64,000 bases of DNA from Escallonia rubra (GCA_033065855.1 JAVXUO010000972.1:1-64000), one strand, 5' to 3'. Positions 34,961 to 46,835 are shown, counted from the first letter of the stretch. The notes: generated by a model from the sequence alone, not told the origin. Numbers and translations are program-made.

Positions 34961-35122
34961 ACAAAATTCTGGACTCTTTATGGCTCACAAGCACTCCATA
35001 TAGCTTAGAATTCCCCCAATTTATCACCCATATGGTAGTCTAGTCGGCGCCTGTGTCACAAAATCAGTTGTCACAAACTCGGGGCATGACAAACTCCCAC
35101 ACCTATTCACGTGATGCCTTCA

Positions 35123-35802
35123 TCATGCTCGCTGCTCCCAACATGTCCTTACGACATCCGCACAAGTCCTTGGTCCCATGTGCCCATCCCTGTGGCACAG
35201 TCTTGATCCCTTGTCCAACTGTAATGAAGTAATCCCCTTACTTGTTGTTGCTCCCTCTTTAGACACCAACGGGGTCATGCGCCCTGGTTGGCCTTCTTCA
35301 CCCGCCATCATCATAATTTTGCAATATGGGTTGAGCGTGGTGCTCCATTTCTGCATGAAGTCCATCCCAAGAACCGTCTCATGCTAATCCAAATCGATGA
35401 TGTTGAAGTTGGCCTTTCCCGTACAGCCGCCGATCCTCATGTCGATGTTCTTGACGACCCCCTTCATCAATTGCTCCTCGGCGTTCGTGGCTTTGTACTA
35501 ACTTCTATCCTTAGTTGGTTTTAGCCCTAGCCCCGCAGCAACCTTCGAACTGATAAAGTTATGGGTAGCCCCGTATCCACAAGTGCATCAAGAGTCTTTC
35601 CCGGCAACGTCCACTATTGCATAGAGCAAGCCATGTCTCTTCTTGCTCTTCTTCCCCTTGGCAGCCTCTTCTTTCGACTTCTTTTGCACCACAACATTGA
35701 ACTTCTACAATGTCCCAATGCCTGCTTCCTCATTGCTGCTGGAAGAACCCCTTGCTGCTTTCGTGCTTTTTGAGGAGCACAATTACCTTGGTATGCGGGC
35801 AA
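35123..35802 (-). pseudogene. Ty3/gypsy gag-protease fossil
   Basis: On the minus strand, KTLDALVDTG is followed after a shift by THNFISSKVAAGLG, the retropepsin active site DTGATHNF of plant gypsy elements. It continues VKNIDMRIGGCTGKANFNI, a stop, and ETVLGMDFMQKWSTTLNPY, matching the DFDVVLGMEF region after the protease. Upstream (35614-35802) is a Lys/Arg-rich stretch that could be the gag tail. Stops and frameshifts make it non-functional. Confidence 0.75.
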
Positions 35803-35829
35803 CCCTTCCCGAAAAAACGTGTTTCCTCG

Positions 35830-36707
35830 TGTGTAACCTCAAGCTCTTCATAATAAGTGCTAACAAGTTAAATTCGGACTAGAGATCTCCTACTTAACAA
35901 AACCTCAGTTTAGCTAGTCTAGCCTATGTTATATGGATACTTCAGAATGCGTAAAGTACCCGTGTCGAACACTCAGCATTTGAATATAGGTGTGAGATAT
36001 GCATCTGACATATCTCATATGATATGCCACTATGATCCTATAATTTTTTTTAATTCGTTATTGCATTGAGATGAGAAAAGTTCTCAATTAGAACTGTGTG
36101 CGTCACATAAAACATCATTTGACCTTAGAAATGAATATAAAGTAATAATTGATAGAAATGTTTTGTCGTGTCCTTGTTCTTGTGTTATCAGAATTAGACG
36201 AATCCGGCACGTGGACACATATCTGATCCATAACACTCATACCGAGTCCATGTAACATAGAGTCAAGCACAAATCGAGCCTAATAGTTTTAGATTAAGTT
36301 TATACAAGCTGGTTACCCTGCCTCCAAAAAAGAGAAAGTCGTAAGATCTATATTTTACTTTAAAGGCCACCAAAAAAAAAGGAACAGTAACAACAAGAGC
36401 AGCGAAAGCGAACAAACATACAGATTTTGCACAACCTATGCTTCTTTTGACACAACGCAACCCCCAGTAGTTGAGAAAAAGTAGTTATATGTATATATGC
36501 TCAACACCTCTTCATCAATATCTAAATGCAGATATTCGAACAATACGGATATTTTATACCTGGTTACGTGTATATAAAATAATGCATGCAGTATTTATGT
36601 TATTTTGTGCACTCAAATAGTAAAAAGCTGATTTCGCTCTGATTTTGTGAAGATATCACGAGTGATCATGGCTACTGAACCAGGCTTTACTAACAAAACA
36701 GCTAAAC
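35830..36707. other. No gene seen
   Basis: AT-rich sequence with short frames only. The minus frame at 36263-36460 includes a hydrophobic stretch but has no other support. Confidence 0.45.
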
Positions 36708-36710
36708 TTA

Positions 36711-38345
36711 GGTCTCGTTTGACAGGGCTTTTTTTTCCAGTTTTGGAAACTGGAAAAAATAAACGCGTTTGGTAACCATTGTTTTCCTTCAATTAAAAAA
36801 ACTGTTTTTAAACCAAGGCTGTTTTTAAACACTCCAAAAATGAGTTTCGGTTTTCAGTTTTGGTTTTTTTTTTTAGACCACCAACCTCCCACCGCCGACA
36901 GCCACCTCCGGCGACAACCTCCGGCGACCACCGTCGGTGACTGCCAGCGGCCGGCAGCCACCAGCCACCGCCGGGCACCACCACACCCCACCACCGCCAC
37001 CGCAAACCACCACAAAAAAAACTCAAAATAAAAATTGTGTTATCAAACACCACTTGTTTTTGTAAAAAAAAAGGGGCTAATTACACATATGTCCCCGAGG
37101 TTAGGGGATAATTACAGTCAATGACACAGTTTCAAAATGTAATATTCCGTGACCAAAAGTGTTTCAAATGTATCACCCGTGTCCATCCATCAGGGTTCCG
37201 TCCAAAAAGTATACTTTTTTTATGATGTCATCAATACGTATTTTTAAAATGATGATACTACCCTTTGTACTTTATATACATAATATTTTAAAAATTCAAT
37301 CTACCAATTAGGGTTTCAAAACCCTAATTTGCAAATTAGGGCTTCTATTCAATCTGTAATTTCTCAAAGGGTCTCAACCTGTCAATTAGGGTTTCAAAAC
37401 CCTAATTTGCAAATTAGAGCTTCAATTCAATCTGCAATTTCTCAAAGGGTCTCAATATGTCAATTAAGGTTTCAAAATCCTAATTTACAAATTAGAGCTT
37501 TAATTCAATCTGCAATTTCTCAAAGGGTCTCAATCTGCCAATTAGGGTTTAAAAACCCTAATTTGTAAATTAGGGTTTAAAAACCCTAATTTGCAAATTA
37601 GGGTTTCAAAACCCCAAGCCGACAGATTGACCACATGCTCACTCCCCAATGATGCTTACAATTATTTATTTTCCCAACCCAAGAGATTCGATTGGGTGAT
37701 AGAGCTGCCGGTGTAGGGCGATGAAGCTGCCGGCGGCGTGGGGTGATGGAGCGGCTGGCATGGGGTGAGGGAGTGGGCTGCTATAGGGGAGGAGAGAAGA
37801 GATGGATGGGGAAGAGGGACGTCGCCGGCGATATGTTTCGACACCGGCAGGAGATTACATGCGGTGGCGTTGGCTTGGAGGGAGAGGCGACGGGCGTTTC
37901 ACACGGCGCACGATTCCGTGGTTGAGGACCTGTTCGCGCACCCGCGTACATCGACGGTGGATGCGTGTGGCTTCTACACTGATGAGGACCCGTTCGTGCA
38001 GGAGTGATAGAAATGGGGTTGCTCAGTGACAGAAAGAGGGGTGGGGATGTAATGGCATTAATCTCATTTTCTTTTTTCTTTTTTTAAAAGATGAAGTAAT
38101 GGCATTTTTAAAAAAATAAGGTTAAAACTTAGGGGTAATAAAGTCTTTTCATTAAAACCGTTAGGGTTTTTAAGATTCTGTTTGGTCAACGGACATAAGT
38201 GTAATTTGTCCAAATTATTGTCCTTACCTGTAATTATACCATAACCTCAGGGACATAGGTGTAATTAGCTCAAAAAAAATTAAACTGCTCTTTAGTTTTT
38301 TTTAGAAACTGAAAAAGAAAAAAAAAAGTGTTGTCAAACAGAGAC
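36711..38345. mobile_element. MITE interrupted by a nested MULE
   Basis: The outer ends ggtctcgtttgacag and gttgtcaaacagagac are inverted repeats, flanked by TTA at 36708-36710 and 38346-38348. A three-base TTA duplication fits PIF/Harbinger-type MITEs. The body (36711-37072 plus 38272-38345) matches the MITE at 28729-29124, including the ccaccgccaccgcaaacc core. Confidence 0.75.
37073..38271. mobile_element. Non-autonomous MULE nested in the MITE
   Basis: Ends ggggctaattacacatatg and ataggtgtaattagc, inserted in the A-rich stretch of the MITE (aaaaaaaa on both sides). The interior repeats attagggtttcaaaaccc several times (37305-37610), then has GC-rich unique sequence. One plus frame (37765-38007) reads DSVVEDLFAHPRTSTVDACG, FYTDEDPFVQE and could be a captured exon of a gene I cannot name. 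Confidence 0.78.
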
Positions 38346-40061
38346 TTATTATTATAAGTCACAAGTTAAGCAGGAAAATAGGAACAACAACGTAAGTCAA
38401 TATATATCTCACTTTCAGACTTTCTTAGGCTAAGTTGACGTAAAACACTCTCTTGAGAAATCCAACCAAGAAATTTCTAGATCAAGAAGATTGAACAACA
38501 TGATGACATAAATAACACATGCATGCATCCACAAGGCATTGCACACACATGAATGCATAATTTTTGTGATGCATGCACCCCTTGTCCTCTTTAGGTTTGG
38601 TATAGACTTGCAACACAAACGCATGAATCTTTGTGATGGACTGAAATGTTTTATCCTATTTTGCTCTTCCTACCTTATTTCTGTTGAAAGGTGTTAAAAG
38701 GATACACTTGCAGAAATGATTTACCATATGTTGTTGTGAAAGGGGGACAATGGCCTCCCCTAATAAGATTCTAAAACTCCAGCTTTAAGAATGTCATCAG
38801 CTTCAAATGAAGGTCTTCAATGTCATGATTACCATTGGTGTTAATTAAATTACTCCATAGTAGATTAGTTTTTGTCATAAGTCAAATGTGTCGTTACTTC
38901 TCTGAGAGTAAAACATCACTCACCTACGGGATAATGACACAATATATTCGGTGACATTTTTTCTCCCGACACGTTAGGTTCGGTCCCGGTGGCTCCATCG
39001 CTGCGTTCTGGCCGTCATAACATCTTCAGCATAAACTCTAGTACAAACGTGGCAGTTTGTCCAAAATTGTGGACAGTAGATTTTACAAGGAAAGGAGGTG
39101 GGGGCTAACTATACAGCAAGCTTTACAGGATGAACAGAGGCTATATACACCACCCCTGTGGCTTCATCACTCTGAGGAGAAGTAAAACATAAATGTAAAT
39201 GCCTCTCTTTGTCTCCTCAATGATCAGAAATAGCACCTTGTCTGCTATGCTGCTTCTAGATTTCTTCGACTTCTTCCACAAACAGAAGTAGAATCCAGCA
39301 ATGCAAAGATTCACAAAAGGGATGAGAGAAACATTTAGTGCTACTCTACCTGAAGTTGTTGAACTAAAGTCCCACAATTTTTAGTATAATGCATTAGTGA
39401 ACCAATTTACATGGTTATCAATTTTTTCTGCAAAGCAAAGTTCATATCCTATAGTAGCTACAAAATCTTTGTTGGAGACAAATGGTCACGCAAACTCATA
39501 GACTCACTTATATAGGAGGAGGACATGGAGACAACTTGAAGAGCACACACAATTACTTTAAAATTTCATCCCTTAGTTCTTCTTTTCTAGCTTCTTACTT
39601 CCTACATTTGCAGAATCTTACACATTTTTGTAGTGCTTTTAAGTTCCTCTTATATATGTAAGTAAGTTACCACTAACATACTATTTCATTATTATATTAG
39701 CCAACTATTTGCACTAAGCACATATCAATAATGCACTTGTAACTTATGCACCACTACCACACAACTTAATAACCCACTAACATGTCACACTAATCACCAC
39801 TCTAAAGAACTAAATCAAATTTATTTTCCACATTTAAGGCTTTTACAAGAGAGTGCCTTAGAGCGAGTAAAGTGGCTGAAGTAAAGAATGGCAACATTGT
39901 GGATCAACTGCTATACTAAAACAGGTTTATTTTGGGTTCTTATATTCGATTGTGCTGCTGTTTCTGTTTTTGGCCTTCAAGAGTTTACTAAAGCTGGTTA
40001 ATTTTGGATTCTCCCATTTATATCTAATCGTAAGGCATGGTCTTCTGAACAAACTGCACGT
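38346..40061. other. Mostly non-coding; one orphan frame
   Basis: AT-rich sequence with no repeats of note. The only frame of interest is at 39141-39377, listed separately. Confidence 0.45.
39141..39377 (-). CDS. Orphan frame with one predicted membrane segment
   Basis: A 78-codon minus-strand frame. It contains a hydrophobic stretch (about residues 13-33, VALNVSLIPFVNLCIAGFYF) followed at once by the basic cluster KKSKKSRSS, the pattern of a single membrane span with a cytoplasmic stop-transfer tail. It may be an exon of a larger gene, but I found no joining exon and do not recognise it. Confidence 0.2.
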   Translation of the reverse strand: MWDFSSTTSGRVALNVSLIPFVNLCIAGFYFCLWKKSKKSRSSIADKVLFLIIEETKRGIYIYVLLLLRVMKPQGWCI

Positions 40062-40273
40062 AAAGATTGAGCAGGTTAAGTAAAAAGCTCTTCGTGTTTT
40101 GAGAGCTCTTGGACACTCCGGTGACTCTGTGATCGACTAGAGGCTGGGTTTCATCCCTTCGTTTGGATTGTCTCTATCTTGGTTGGTTTCGTTTGTTTGG
40201 GTTCTGTTTCCCCTTAGATAGCCTGGTGTTGCTTTGATCTCGTTGGTGGTTGAGAACGGTCTTCTGCGGTGAG

Positions 40274-41293
40274 ATGGCTTCCGGCAGCTTCGGCTCGGAC
40301 TTTTTGGAATCCCCTCATACTTTGGCCAGGTATGGTCGCCTGCTTAGCCTAGACCCCGATGTGGTGGCTTGCCGGCGGCAGCTATGGGAAAATACGCTAA
40401 TCGGGCGTATTGTTGATACGCGCAAGCTCTCTGTTCAGCTTCTTCAGCGTCTTCTCGACCACTTTTGGCGTCTCCAAGGCAGAGTTGTTGTTGAAGAAAT
40501 TGGCAGCCTGCTTGCTTTTCATTTTGCACTCCACTCGGACATGGAATCGGTGCTTAAGGCTAATCCTTGGAATATCCGTGGCACCCTTCTCGTGTTGCAA
40601 CGCTGGCAACCATCCATGGCAATTGAGCAAGTTGAATTCCTATCTGTTGACCTATGGTTGCAGCTGCACTTTATACCCATAGAGCTGTTTTATCGTGATA
40701 TGGTTGGTATCATTGGAAGTGCTTTTGGGGAGTTGTTGGCCATAGACTGGAATCCGGTGCGACAACAACAGCGTGATTTTTTCAGGGTGTTAGTTCGCAT
40801 TAGGCTGGATGATCCTCTCATCCCTGGACTTTTCGTGCGCACAAATCAACGTGAATCTCACTGGATTCAGGCGCGTTTTGAGAAAGTTTTTCATGTGTGC
40901 TATAGGTGTGGCATTCTTGGCCACAGTATTGACACTTACCGATTGCCGTTACGAGTAGTGCGTGATCGACTTGAAATTACCTGTCTCAGGTACACTGCGA
41001 CCGATAGAATCACAATGCTGGCACACCGGGCCGAGCCTTGCTTCACGTCTGCGTTAAGGGCTTTTGCAAACACTAGTTGGAACCGTACGACACGGTTCAA
41101 TGTTATTGATGATGGTAACGAATTGGAGTTGGTCTATGGCACTGATCGCAGGTCTAGTGTTGATTCTGAACAAGATTCAATGGTGCACATCCATGGTTTA
41201 ACGGTGAATCGGAAAAATGAATCGGCAGGACTCACCTTTTCATCAAATCTGTATTTTTCACCTGAAAGTGTTTGCCTCGTTCTTGTTCCTTGA
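40274..41293 (+). pseudogene. LINE ORF1 (DUF4283 plus zinc knuckle), 3' end replaced
   Basis: An open frame from the ATG at 40274 (MASGSFGSDFLE); an in-frame ATG also exists at 40250. The first 200 residues fit the DUF4283 nucleic-acid-binding domain of plant LINE ORF1 proteins (ANPWNIRGTLLVLQRW, LWLQLHFIPIELF). A zinc knuckle follows: CYRCGILGHSIDTY. The CX2CX4HX4C motif has Tyr in place of its last Cys, so zinc binding is probably lost. The last ten or so codons run into sequence that belongs to ORF2. Confidence 0.82.
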
Positions 41294-42746
41294 TTTGGAG
41301 GAGTGTCCTTACTGGGCAACGCATTCTTAAACAGGGCGTGCAATGGCAAGTTGGTGATGGACGATCGATCTCAGTATGGATGGATTGGTGGCTGCCTTGT
41401 GCACCCCCGCACATCTTGCAACCATACCGTTCTACCGTCAATGCGGATTGGACGATCTCCCACCTGTTTATTGCCAATACCTTTACCTGGGATCTGAATC
41501 TACTCCTTCCCACCTTTCCTGAGGCCATTATAAGTCAAATCCTACAACTTCGCTTATTACCGTTGGGGTCATCGGATCGCTCGTTCAGTGTCTTTTGTCG
41601 GGGTGACAGTTTTTCTGTTGCCTCCGCTTATCGCTTTCTAGTCCGGACAAGGGCCAACGCGCCCCCCTCGCGCTCTCCCCTGACTTGCACCTTTTGGTCT
41701 CGGCTTTGGAAACTCCCAATCCCAGAGAAACTTAAATTCTTCCTATGGCAATTTAGTCATCAACGTTTGCCACTCTTGCCAGAGTTACTAAAACGACACT
41801 GCCCTGACTAAAACGGCACTGCCCTGTCAGCATTTCCTGCCCATTATGCTTATCAAGCCCGGAAACCCAGAAACATCTTTTTTTCAACTGCGTTCATGTT
41901 CGATCAATTTGGGAATCTTATTGGGGAAGCCAAACACTCTCCTTGGCCCCGGTTCATTCTGTTTCAAGCTGGCTCTCTCAATGGTTGCTACAATCGGCTT
42001 CTCCTCTCACCTCTGCAGTTAGTGCCCTCCTTCGGGTTGTGTATATAGCAGTTATCCTCTGGTCCATCTGGTTAGGGCGCAATGCCCTGCTCTTTCAGGG
42101 GAAAAAATTATGTGTTGGCTCGATTATTGCTCAAAGTCGGGGTCTTTTGTATAGTATCATCCACACCTCAGCTTTTCAGATTTCTTGTCGCAAAGCTGAC
42201 TGCACCTCTCAGGCATACCCTGATGTTATTGTGGACTGCTTTGAACACTTTTACCCCCCGCTACATTCCATTTATTTTTCAGATAATTGCGATTGCCCGC
42301 TGCCACCTTCACCAGTCTTTTGCTCCATTTCGGTTGTTGGGTCCCCCGTTGATCAAAAGTTTGGGGTTGGTCTGGTACTGTTCAACAAGATGTGGTCGCC
42401 AATTGGCGCAACTGTAGACATCCTTACGGCCAGGGATGAATTTGATGCTTTTCAGTTAGCCTTGCAGCTTGGTCTCAACTGGGTTGTCAGACTTCAGTAT
42501 TATCATCTTATCTTTCTATTTCCTGATTGTTCTTTTCTGGGGCAGTTGACGGCGAGCCATAGGGATTGTTTGACTGCACCCAACATTTTGTGTACAGTTC
42601 AGCCTAACTGCATAGGTTTGCACTCAGTGCTGGCCACCCAAGGGAAATCAGCTCCTTTACGGCTTTCATCAGCTTTAGCGGCTTTTGTGACCCGATCTGC
42701 TGCTGCTGTTCGACAGGAATGGATCGTTGATGTACAACATGTCTAA
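41272..42746 (+). pseudogene. LINE ORF2 C-terminal part (zf-RVT and RNase H-like)
   Basis: The frame starts IWRSVLTGQRILKQG and continues WQVGDGRSISVWMDWWLP, the usual lead-in to the reverse transcriptase zinc-binding domain. LWKLPIPEKLKFFLWQF follows. A 20-bp tandem duplication (41787-41806, 41807-41826) shifts the frame. In the right frame CPLCLSSPETQKHLFFNC completes the zinc motif. VILWSIWLGRNALLFQGKK and an RNase H-like tail (FGVGLVLFNK, ARDEFDAFQLALQLGL, FPDCSFLG) follow to 42746. Endonuclease and RT are absent. Confidence 0.82.
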
Positions 42747-42936
42747 TACAGAACATGCCGCGTTGCTCTACCATTGTGATGTTTTTACTATTGTAGTTAG
42801 CATTTTTTTGACCTTTGGATGGGGTTGTCATCCTCCTTGTTGGGTGCCTTTCTTTTTCCTTTGTACATTCGACTGTTTATATCTGGTATATAATTCTTAC
42901 TCTTCTACCAAAAAAAAAAAAAAGATTGAGCAAGTT

Positions 42937-43427
42937 GGTTCAGGACCTGCACAAGGTTTATCTACCGTTGTAATATATCTGTCTTGATCTTGATTTCTAT
43001 GGTATTGTCGTCGAAAATGAAAGAGAAGAATGGAAAGTGAAGTGGGTTTCTTGCCGAATACATGTGTAGTGAATTTCACGAGCGCGGTGGTCGCTGAATA
43101 TAGTAGCAGTGCTGCGCACGGTTTTTGTGGATGATAGTGGTGAAGGTGGTTGGTGAAAATGGAAAGAGAAGAGCGGAAGATTAAGGAGAAGAAAGAGAAT
43201 GAGAAACTACAATGGCAATATAATGGTGATAAAAAAAAAAATAGTAGACAGGTTGTTTAAAGTTTGTGAAAATCTGAATTTTAAACTTTCAATAACCATG
43301 GTAAACAGCTCCACCATTTGACAATCTTGCTTAGTTGGCAAAATCTAATTGGAAGTCCAACACCACCTAGGACGATGACGTGATCTCAGATAACCACAAA
43401 ATATTTTTCGTTGATAAGACATTGCCG
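42937..43427. other. No gene seen
   Basis: Sequence between the LINE and segment B2. Purine-rich around 43010-43240. No recognisable coding content. Confidence 0.4.
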
Positions 43428-43469
43428 CTATGGAACGCGATGAGAAACAAAACTGGGCAGAGAAATGGC

Positions 43470-43591
43470 AAGACGATTATACATGCTCCCTCCCCTCTGC
43501 ACTTCCAACTTCATCTGCTGAAGATTCAGCAACTGTGACAAGTGCCGGCTTGTTGGCAATAGAACGTCACCTGGGTACGCTTGGCCTCATC
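43470..43591 (-). pseudogene. Prohibitin C-terminal exon remnant, B2
   Basis: DEAKRTQ after a GTAG acceptor, then after a frameshift IANKPALVTVAESSADEVG and a stop soon after. Counterpart of 7430-7537. Confidence 0.72.
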
Positions 43592-43890
43592 CTACGAACA
43601 AGGAGAGAAATGTGTTGATTCGGACAGAAAAGAAGAAAAAGCAATGAAGAGAACGCCTTCTGCAATTTTTAGTGGAAAGAAAGACTAGGATATTATCCAA
43701 CTCCCCAAAACAAAAGAAACTGATGTACATATTATAGATGTGTGGGTGTGTGTGCAACGCGCGCTTGTGTGTGATCGTATACATAGTATACATATTTCCA
43801 AGTGATGAAACGTGCCATATAAAAGGAATAACGGACATGCATAACAACTTTAAACAAGGATCTAAGTTTAAGGATTGAGCATTTTGTCAC

Positions 43891-44009
43891 CTGTGCGCCC
43901 TGATTATAGCACTTGGCTTGTCTTGCTCAGCTTTTTCCAGAACAATCTTGGCCCTCTCAGCCTCGAGCACAGCCACCTTTCTTAAATTTGATTGCGGATT
44001 GGCCTTGCA
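43891..44009 (-). pseudogene. Prohibitin-like exon unit, 2-bp insertion
   Basis: Reads CKANPQSNLRK, VLEAERAKIVLEKAEQDK, PSAIIRA. A GC dinucleotide inserted just before the donor (gcgcacag instead of gcacag) shifts the frame. Counterpart of the open unit at 7865-7981. Confidence 0.78.
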
Positions 44010-44131
44010 CTGAAGATAGAGGGAGATCATTCAAGATGACAAACAAAGTTCCCAGGTTAAGAAGCAATAGAGAACATGCATAGCAGGTTTGGACAAGATT
44101 TGAAGTTTAATAATTGAGCGTTTTAGCTCAC

Positions 44132-44284
44132 CTGTGCCCCGATAATAGCACCTGGCTTGTCTTGCTCAGCTTTTTCCAGAACAAACTTGGCCCTCTCGGC
44201 TACCGTTGCAGCCACCTTTTCACTTTCAATTGCCGGATTCTTGACAGCAGACAGATCAAACCAGTGGGCTCTCTTGGCCTCCCC
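44132..44284 (-). pseudogene. Prohibitin-like exon unit (51 codons, open)
   Basis: An exon of 153 bp, phase 0 at both ends, TTTCAG acceptor and GTGAGC donor. It reads GEAKRAHWFDLSAVKNPAIE, SEKVAATVAERAKFVLEK, AEQDKPGAIIGAQ. It is open here but frameshifted in B1 (8103-8262). It is the clearest view of the ancestral unit: a GEAK start, a variable middle, and the coiled-coil AERAKFVLEKAEQDK with an AII end. Confidence 0.85.
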
Positions 44285-44649
44285 CTGAAAAGAAGAGGGA
44301 GAGAAAGAATTTCTTAATTGAGTGGGAGGTATATTAGTCTATGATGGTAGTTAAAAAAATTGTGCCCTTCGTGTTAGAGGTGCAAGAAAAGACGTGGTTA
44401 GCTGTGCGTAATTATCAAACAAAAGGAAAAAGAACAAGAACCAGAGAAACTTAATTGTAGTTGTGAGCACTCGCACGCGCACACTCATATACATACGAGA
44501 AAATCAGCCTAAATAATGAGACTAGTGGATACATTAAAGCAGTGTACTAAGAAAAACATCCATATATATACACAAAAAAATCAGGTCGGAACACCGATAT
44601 CCATAAAAATCTTAAATAAGAATCCAAGTTCATTGAGCATTTTCCTCAC

Positions 44650-45591
44650 CTGTGCCCCCATAATAGCACTTGCTTCACCTTGCTCAGCCTTTGCCTCACC
44701 AAACTTGACCCACTTAGCTTCTTGTGCACCCATCGTCTTAGCTTCAAGTGTCGTAGTGAGCTTGCTCACTGGGATAGGCACGGGACTGTTGGCAATAGCT
44801 TGACCTATCAGCTGGGAACCTAGGAAGCACCGACACCTCTTATAGGACGAGGTATGGTGTCCGACACTTACCGACACCTTGACACCTCCGGACACGTGTC
44901 CGACACCTTTCAGCTGTGTCCGAATTTATTTATTTATTTTTTAATTACCGGACACCATGTTGGACACCTCTTGAAGAAGTGTCGGACACCTTGTGAAGAA
45001 GTGTCCACTCGTATGGGACCAAAATACAATATTTCTAATTTATTTGAGGGATAAATATGAGGTTTTTTAGAAATGAACTTTTAGGCCAAACCCTAATCAG
45101 ATTGACCCAACAAAAGGTACCTTCTTCTTTCTCTCTCATCACTTTGTCTTTTCCTTCTTTTTGTTGCCGAAAGCATCCAAGCTTGCCAGTCTAGAATAAG
45201 ACAGGTCAACATCTCCGACCTCATTTACAGACCATCTGACTATATAAAACCTCTCCATCATGCCTTTGGTCTCATGTATATTCTCCTTCTCTATTGTTAT
45301 TATTGGGACTCTAATCTTGATACTGTTGAGACATTCAACTGCTTTCTTGTTACTGACCTTTTTTCTTGTTACTGTTGAGACTATTTCATGTTACTTACTT
45401 TCTTTCTCATCCATTTTTGAACGAAATTTAGTTGCTCCAATTGATATGTGTGTGTGTGTGTGTATATGTATAAATATTAAAAAATTCAGCGGTGTCCAAA
45501 ATCTGATTTTTTTAAAATTGCGGTGTCCGGTGTCCCAGTCTGACACGGTGTCCGTGTACGTGCTACCTAGCTGGGAACACTTGGTCTCACC
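44650..45591 (-). pseudogene. Prohibitin-like exon unit split by a hAT-like element
   Basis: Exon parts 45579-45591 plus 44650-44819 make a 183-bp unit, the same length as its B1 counterpart 8633-8815, once the element and one target copy are disregarded. It reads QLIGQAIANSPVPIPVSK, EAKTMGAQEAKWVKFGEAK and ends AIMGAQ. The element lies just after the first few codons. Confidence 0.8.
44820..45570. mobile_element. hAT-like element inside a prohibitin-like exon
   Basis: Termini ctaggaagcaccgacacc and (complement of the right end) ctaggtagcacgtacacgg form imperfect TIRs. The 8-bp direct repeat ctgggaac is at 44812-44819 and 45571-45578. B1 has the empty site. The interior repeats gtgtcggacacc-type words in both directions near both ends. 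751 bp, no transposase. Confidence 0.85.
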
Positions 45592-46118
45592 CTAAAACAA
45601 GGAGAGACGGAGATGCATTATTTACCCATATTTACTAGCTTAGTAATGGCAGGTAAACTAGAGATAGAAACTTTAGAGAATAGCTTTGGCACTACATGTT
45701 CACACCTCAAAAGTAAAAGAAACATAGACACCAACTCCGTATAATGTGTGTGGTGTGTGCGCGCTCGTGTTTATTTATTTAGATAATTACCAACTAATAC
45801 CCTGCACAGAACAAATTTGCATGAAACCATTTACAGTTGGACACTATTTCTTACAACTGTACTAAACCTTGGAAAATTTACCAAAAGCCAGATATGCGCA
45901 AGAAGCAATACCGTCTTGAAAATGACAGAAACAGTCAATCAGATCCATAACAGTCACTGAAAATAGAGTACTTTCTTTCAGCTTATTAGCTTAACCTTGA
46001 TCAATTGGTGATGCATAACAGGTGCTTAGACCAGATATTTGCAACAGTGCTGTACTAAAAGAAGATGGTGAAACATACTATCGACATTCTAACTGTCACA
46101 GAAGATGTTGATGCATAC

Positions 46119-46273
46119 CTCCTGGGAAGCATTATATTGTGCAACCACAGCTTTCAAATTGACATGCAAGGTTGAATGCGGAACTCTTTCATAGAGTTCT
46201 CACCAGGAATTTGATAAACTGAAGGTAATTGGTCTTGCACAGGTCGAGTAAGAACTGGAAGACCAATTTTCAC
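46119..46273 (-). pseudogene. Prohibitin SPFH-domain exon remnant, B2
   Basis: Reads VKIGLPVLTRPVQDQLPSVY, QIPGEN, then after a one-base loss ERVPHSTLHVNLKAVVAQYN and ASQE before GTATGC. The acceptor AG is GG as in B1. Better preserved than 9338-9461, which has a further deletion. Confidence 0.82.
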
Positions 46274-46702
46274 CCGCACAAGAAAGCCGATTGGTACTTA
46301 CAGAAAGCAATGGCCTGAAACTGATAATAGAATGGATGCAAAGAAAGCAATGGCCTAAAATTGGCTTCCAAGAGATGGACGGAAAGAAAGGGGTTAACTA
46401 CTTCAACCTGTTAATTTTTTCGCTAGTACCTTCTTCTGACGTGTGCCCATTAATTCCATTGGTTAATTTTTTCATTTCATATACCTAGTTTATATATTCA
46501 CGTGTATACTTACTTATAAAACAATTAGTTTCCCTTGTTCTGCATCCTTTTGTTTGGGGTGGTTGGATAGATAGCCAAGTCTTCTCTTTTTACACCAAGT
46601 CTTGTCTTTTAACACAGAGTGCACATTATTTTACTAGAATTGCAGTCATAAGATACCAGCCATAATTCTCAATTTAACCTTGTTCTCTGTCTGGATTTCC
46701 AG

Positions 46703-46835
46703 GATGAGGCCAAGATTGCCCAGCGGGATAGGTCAGCCTATTGCCAACACTCGGGCAATTTAAACTGAAAAAGTGGCTGTGCAGCAAGCTGAGAGTGCCA
46801 TGTTTCGTTGTAAGAAAAATTAAGTGAGACAAGCT
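46703..46835 (+). pseudogene. Inverted prohibitin-like exon unit, B2
   Basis: Plus strand, after CCAG: DEAKIAQR, a one-base insertion, then IANTRAI, a stop, TEKVAVQQAESAMF. Counterpart of 9897-10051. The 3' end with the AII-R motif is lost here. Confidence 0.68.

Larger units (their letters stand above)
40078..42920 (+). mobile_element. LINE deletion derivative with poly(A) and target duplication
   Basis: The element is flanked by aaagattgagcaggtt (40062-40077) and aaagattgagcaagtt (42921-42936) and ends in an A run (42910-42920). It keeps ORF1 and the C-terminal third of ORF2 (zinc-binding and RNase H regions). It lacks the endonuclease and reverse transcriptase. The ORF1-to-ORF2 junction falls near 41270. 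The TSD copies differ at one base, so the insertion is not very young. Confidence 0.88.

Noticed and set aside
34421..35008. 195-codon plus-strand frame
   Set aside because: It is the antisense shadow of the MuDR transposase fossil on the minus strand.
36808..37053. 81-codon Gly/Trp-rich minus frame
   Set aside because: Antisense of the ccaccgccg-rich MITE core, seen also in the related MITE at 28729; not coding.
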